In this document: positions 22,583 through 23,077 of the stretch, piece by piece
How positions within the stretch are numbered: the first letter of the stretch is position 1
Layout of the letters: each line of letters starts with the position of its first letter
DNA from: CAHJXF01 sp038240015
GTDB taxonomy: Bacteria; Pseudomonadota; Gammaproteobacteria; Burkholderiales; Burkholderiaceae_D
Direction: 5' to 3'
Assembly: GCA_038240015.1 (NCBI GenBank)
Contig: JBBSEF010000046.1
Location: 1 to 23,077, forward strand
Length of the DNA stretch: 23,077 bases
Position numbers and translations under genes: made by a program
Notes under the pieces: generated by a model
Seen by the model: the letters and a program-made list of their open reading frames with translations, nothing else
The model's database searches: none
Told to the model about the DNA's origin: nothing

Positions 22583-22663
22583 ATGGCCGGGCATGGCGCG
22601 AGAACTCGCAGTCGCGATCAGAGTCCCTTTCGTTTCGACCATGACGACCCTGCGGAGCAACCG

Positions 22664-23077
22664 ATGATCGCCCTCTACTACTGCGGCACGCCCAACGGCC
22701 ACAAACTCACGCTGTGTCTCGAAGAGCTTGGCCTGCCTTACCGGATCATCGCGGTGGACGTCGGCAAGGGCGAGCAATTCAAGCCCGAGTACCTCGCGAT
22801 TTCGCCGAACAACAAGATCCCCGCGCTGATCGATCGCGATCCTGCCGACGGCGGCCCACCGGTGGACTCGGACCGATGGCCGGGCAGGCCGGGCACTTTC
22901 GGTCGCATGCGTCCGAGCCGGTGCCGTATGCGATCGATCGCTACACGCGCGAGACGGCGCGCCTGTACGGCGTGTTGAACAATCGGCTCGAAACGCGCGA
23001 ATACATCGTCGATCTATTTTCGATCGCCGACATCGCGTGCTATCCGTGGATCGTGCCGCATGAAGGACACGGCCAGG
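22664..23077 (+). pseudogene. Glutathione S-transferase (YfcG/GstA-like) with internal deletion and frameshift, 3' partial
   Basis: The first frame (ATG 22664, GGAG 7 bases upstream) encodes a good GST N-terminus: MIALYYCGTPNGHKLTLCLE, then KGEQFKPEYLAISPNNKIPA and LIDRDPADGGPP. At about 22858-22862 the GST sequence leaves this frame; the frame ends at 22978 in unrelated residues. From 22861, in another forward frame (22861, 22864 and so on), the GST C-terminal half continues: GGLGPMAGQAGHF, then VPYAIDRYTRETARLYGVLN and FSIADIACYPWIVPHE, up to the window edge. The segment normally in between (with the glutathione-binding ESGAILxYLAEK and about 45 residues in all) is absent. The product would be non-functional. 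A sequencing or assembly error is possible, but a simple one-base error would not remove the middle segment. Confidence 0.75.

Noticed and set aside
1..23077. CRISPR arrays, tRNA genes, insertion sequences or prophage modules
   Set aside because: No spaced repeat series, no tRNA-like cloverleaf and no transposase, integrase or phage protein was recognised on either strand.

Overview
The window is a GC-rich, densely coded piece of a proteobacterial chromosome. The gene content (fused isobutyryl-CoA mutase, a 2-Cys OhrR/Ohr pair, ChrB, CreA, a short PlsB-type acyltransferase and a cytosolic hybrid kinase) fits a beta- or gammaproteobacterium of the Burkholderiales or Nevskiales kind. This placement is inferred from family content only. 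I see no rRNA, tRNA, CRISPR array, insertion sequence or prophage gene.

Layout. (1) 1-3160 (+): icmF, cut at its 5' end by the window edge. (2) 3174-6976 (-): a co-directional run of ATP-grasp protein, short glycerol-phosphate acyltransferase, NIPSNAP protein, a 53-residue monooxygenase-like remnant, CreA and an SRPBCC remnant. The NIPSNAP/remnant/creA starts and stops overlap as ATGA. (3) 7063-9623 (+): a TetR protein reduced to its DNA-binding domain, then a 718-residue secreted lipase/esterase. (4) 9761-10830 (+): an operator-like direct repeat, ohrR and ohr, which form a peroxide-sensing and detoxifying pair. (5) 10916-13841: chrB and a secreted lectin-fold protein on the minus strand, divergent from an MFS transporter on the plus strand, with a palindrome between them. 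(6) 14042-17500: a single-domain receiver and a pseudo-receiver/EAL c-di-GMP phosphodiesterase (+), convergent with a soluble hybrid histidine kinase carrying kinase, receiver and Hpt domains (-). Together these look like a complete phosphorelay acting on c-di-GMP. (7) 17738-22533 (-): a DGPF/YCII protein, a VOC remnant, a 14-TM drug exporter, an SDR remnant, a glutathione transferase, a DUF899 protein and an ECF sigma factor with a SnoaL-like C-terminal domain. This is probably one sigma-associated stress or detoxification cluster. (8) 22664-23077 (+): a glutathione transferase with an internal deletion, cut by the window edge.

The most unusual feature of the window is that six small genes (SRPBCC, monooxygenase-like, TetR, SDR, VOC, GST) are shortened. 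At least two of them (VOC and the terminal GST) seem to join an N-terminal part to a C-terminal part with the middle missing, while the long genes around them look intact. This is either real gene erosion by small deletions or an assembly problem. The best candidates for undescribed biology are the ATP-grasp/acyltransferase pair, the ChrB/secreted lectin-fold/MFS unit without a chrA, and the phosphorelay with its non-phosphorylatable receiver-EAL output.
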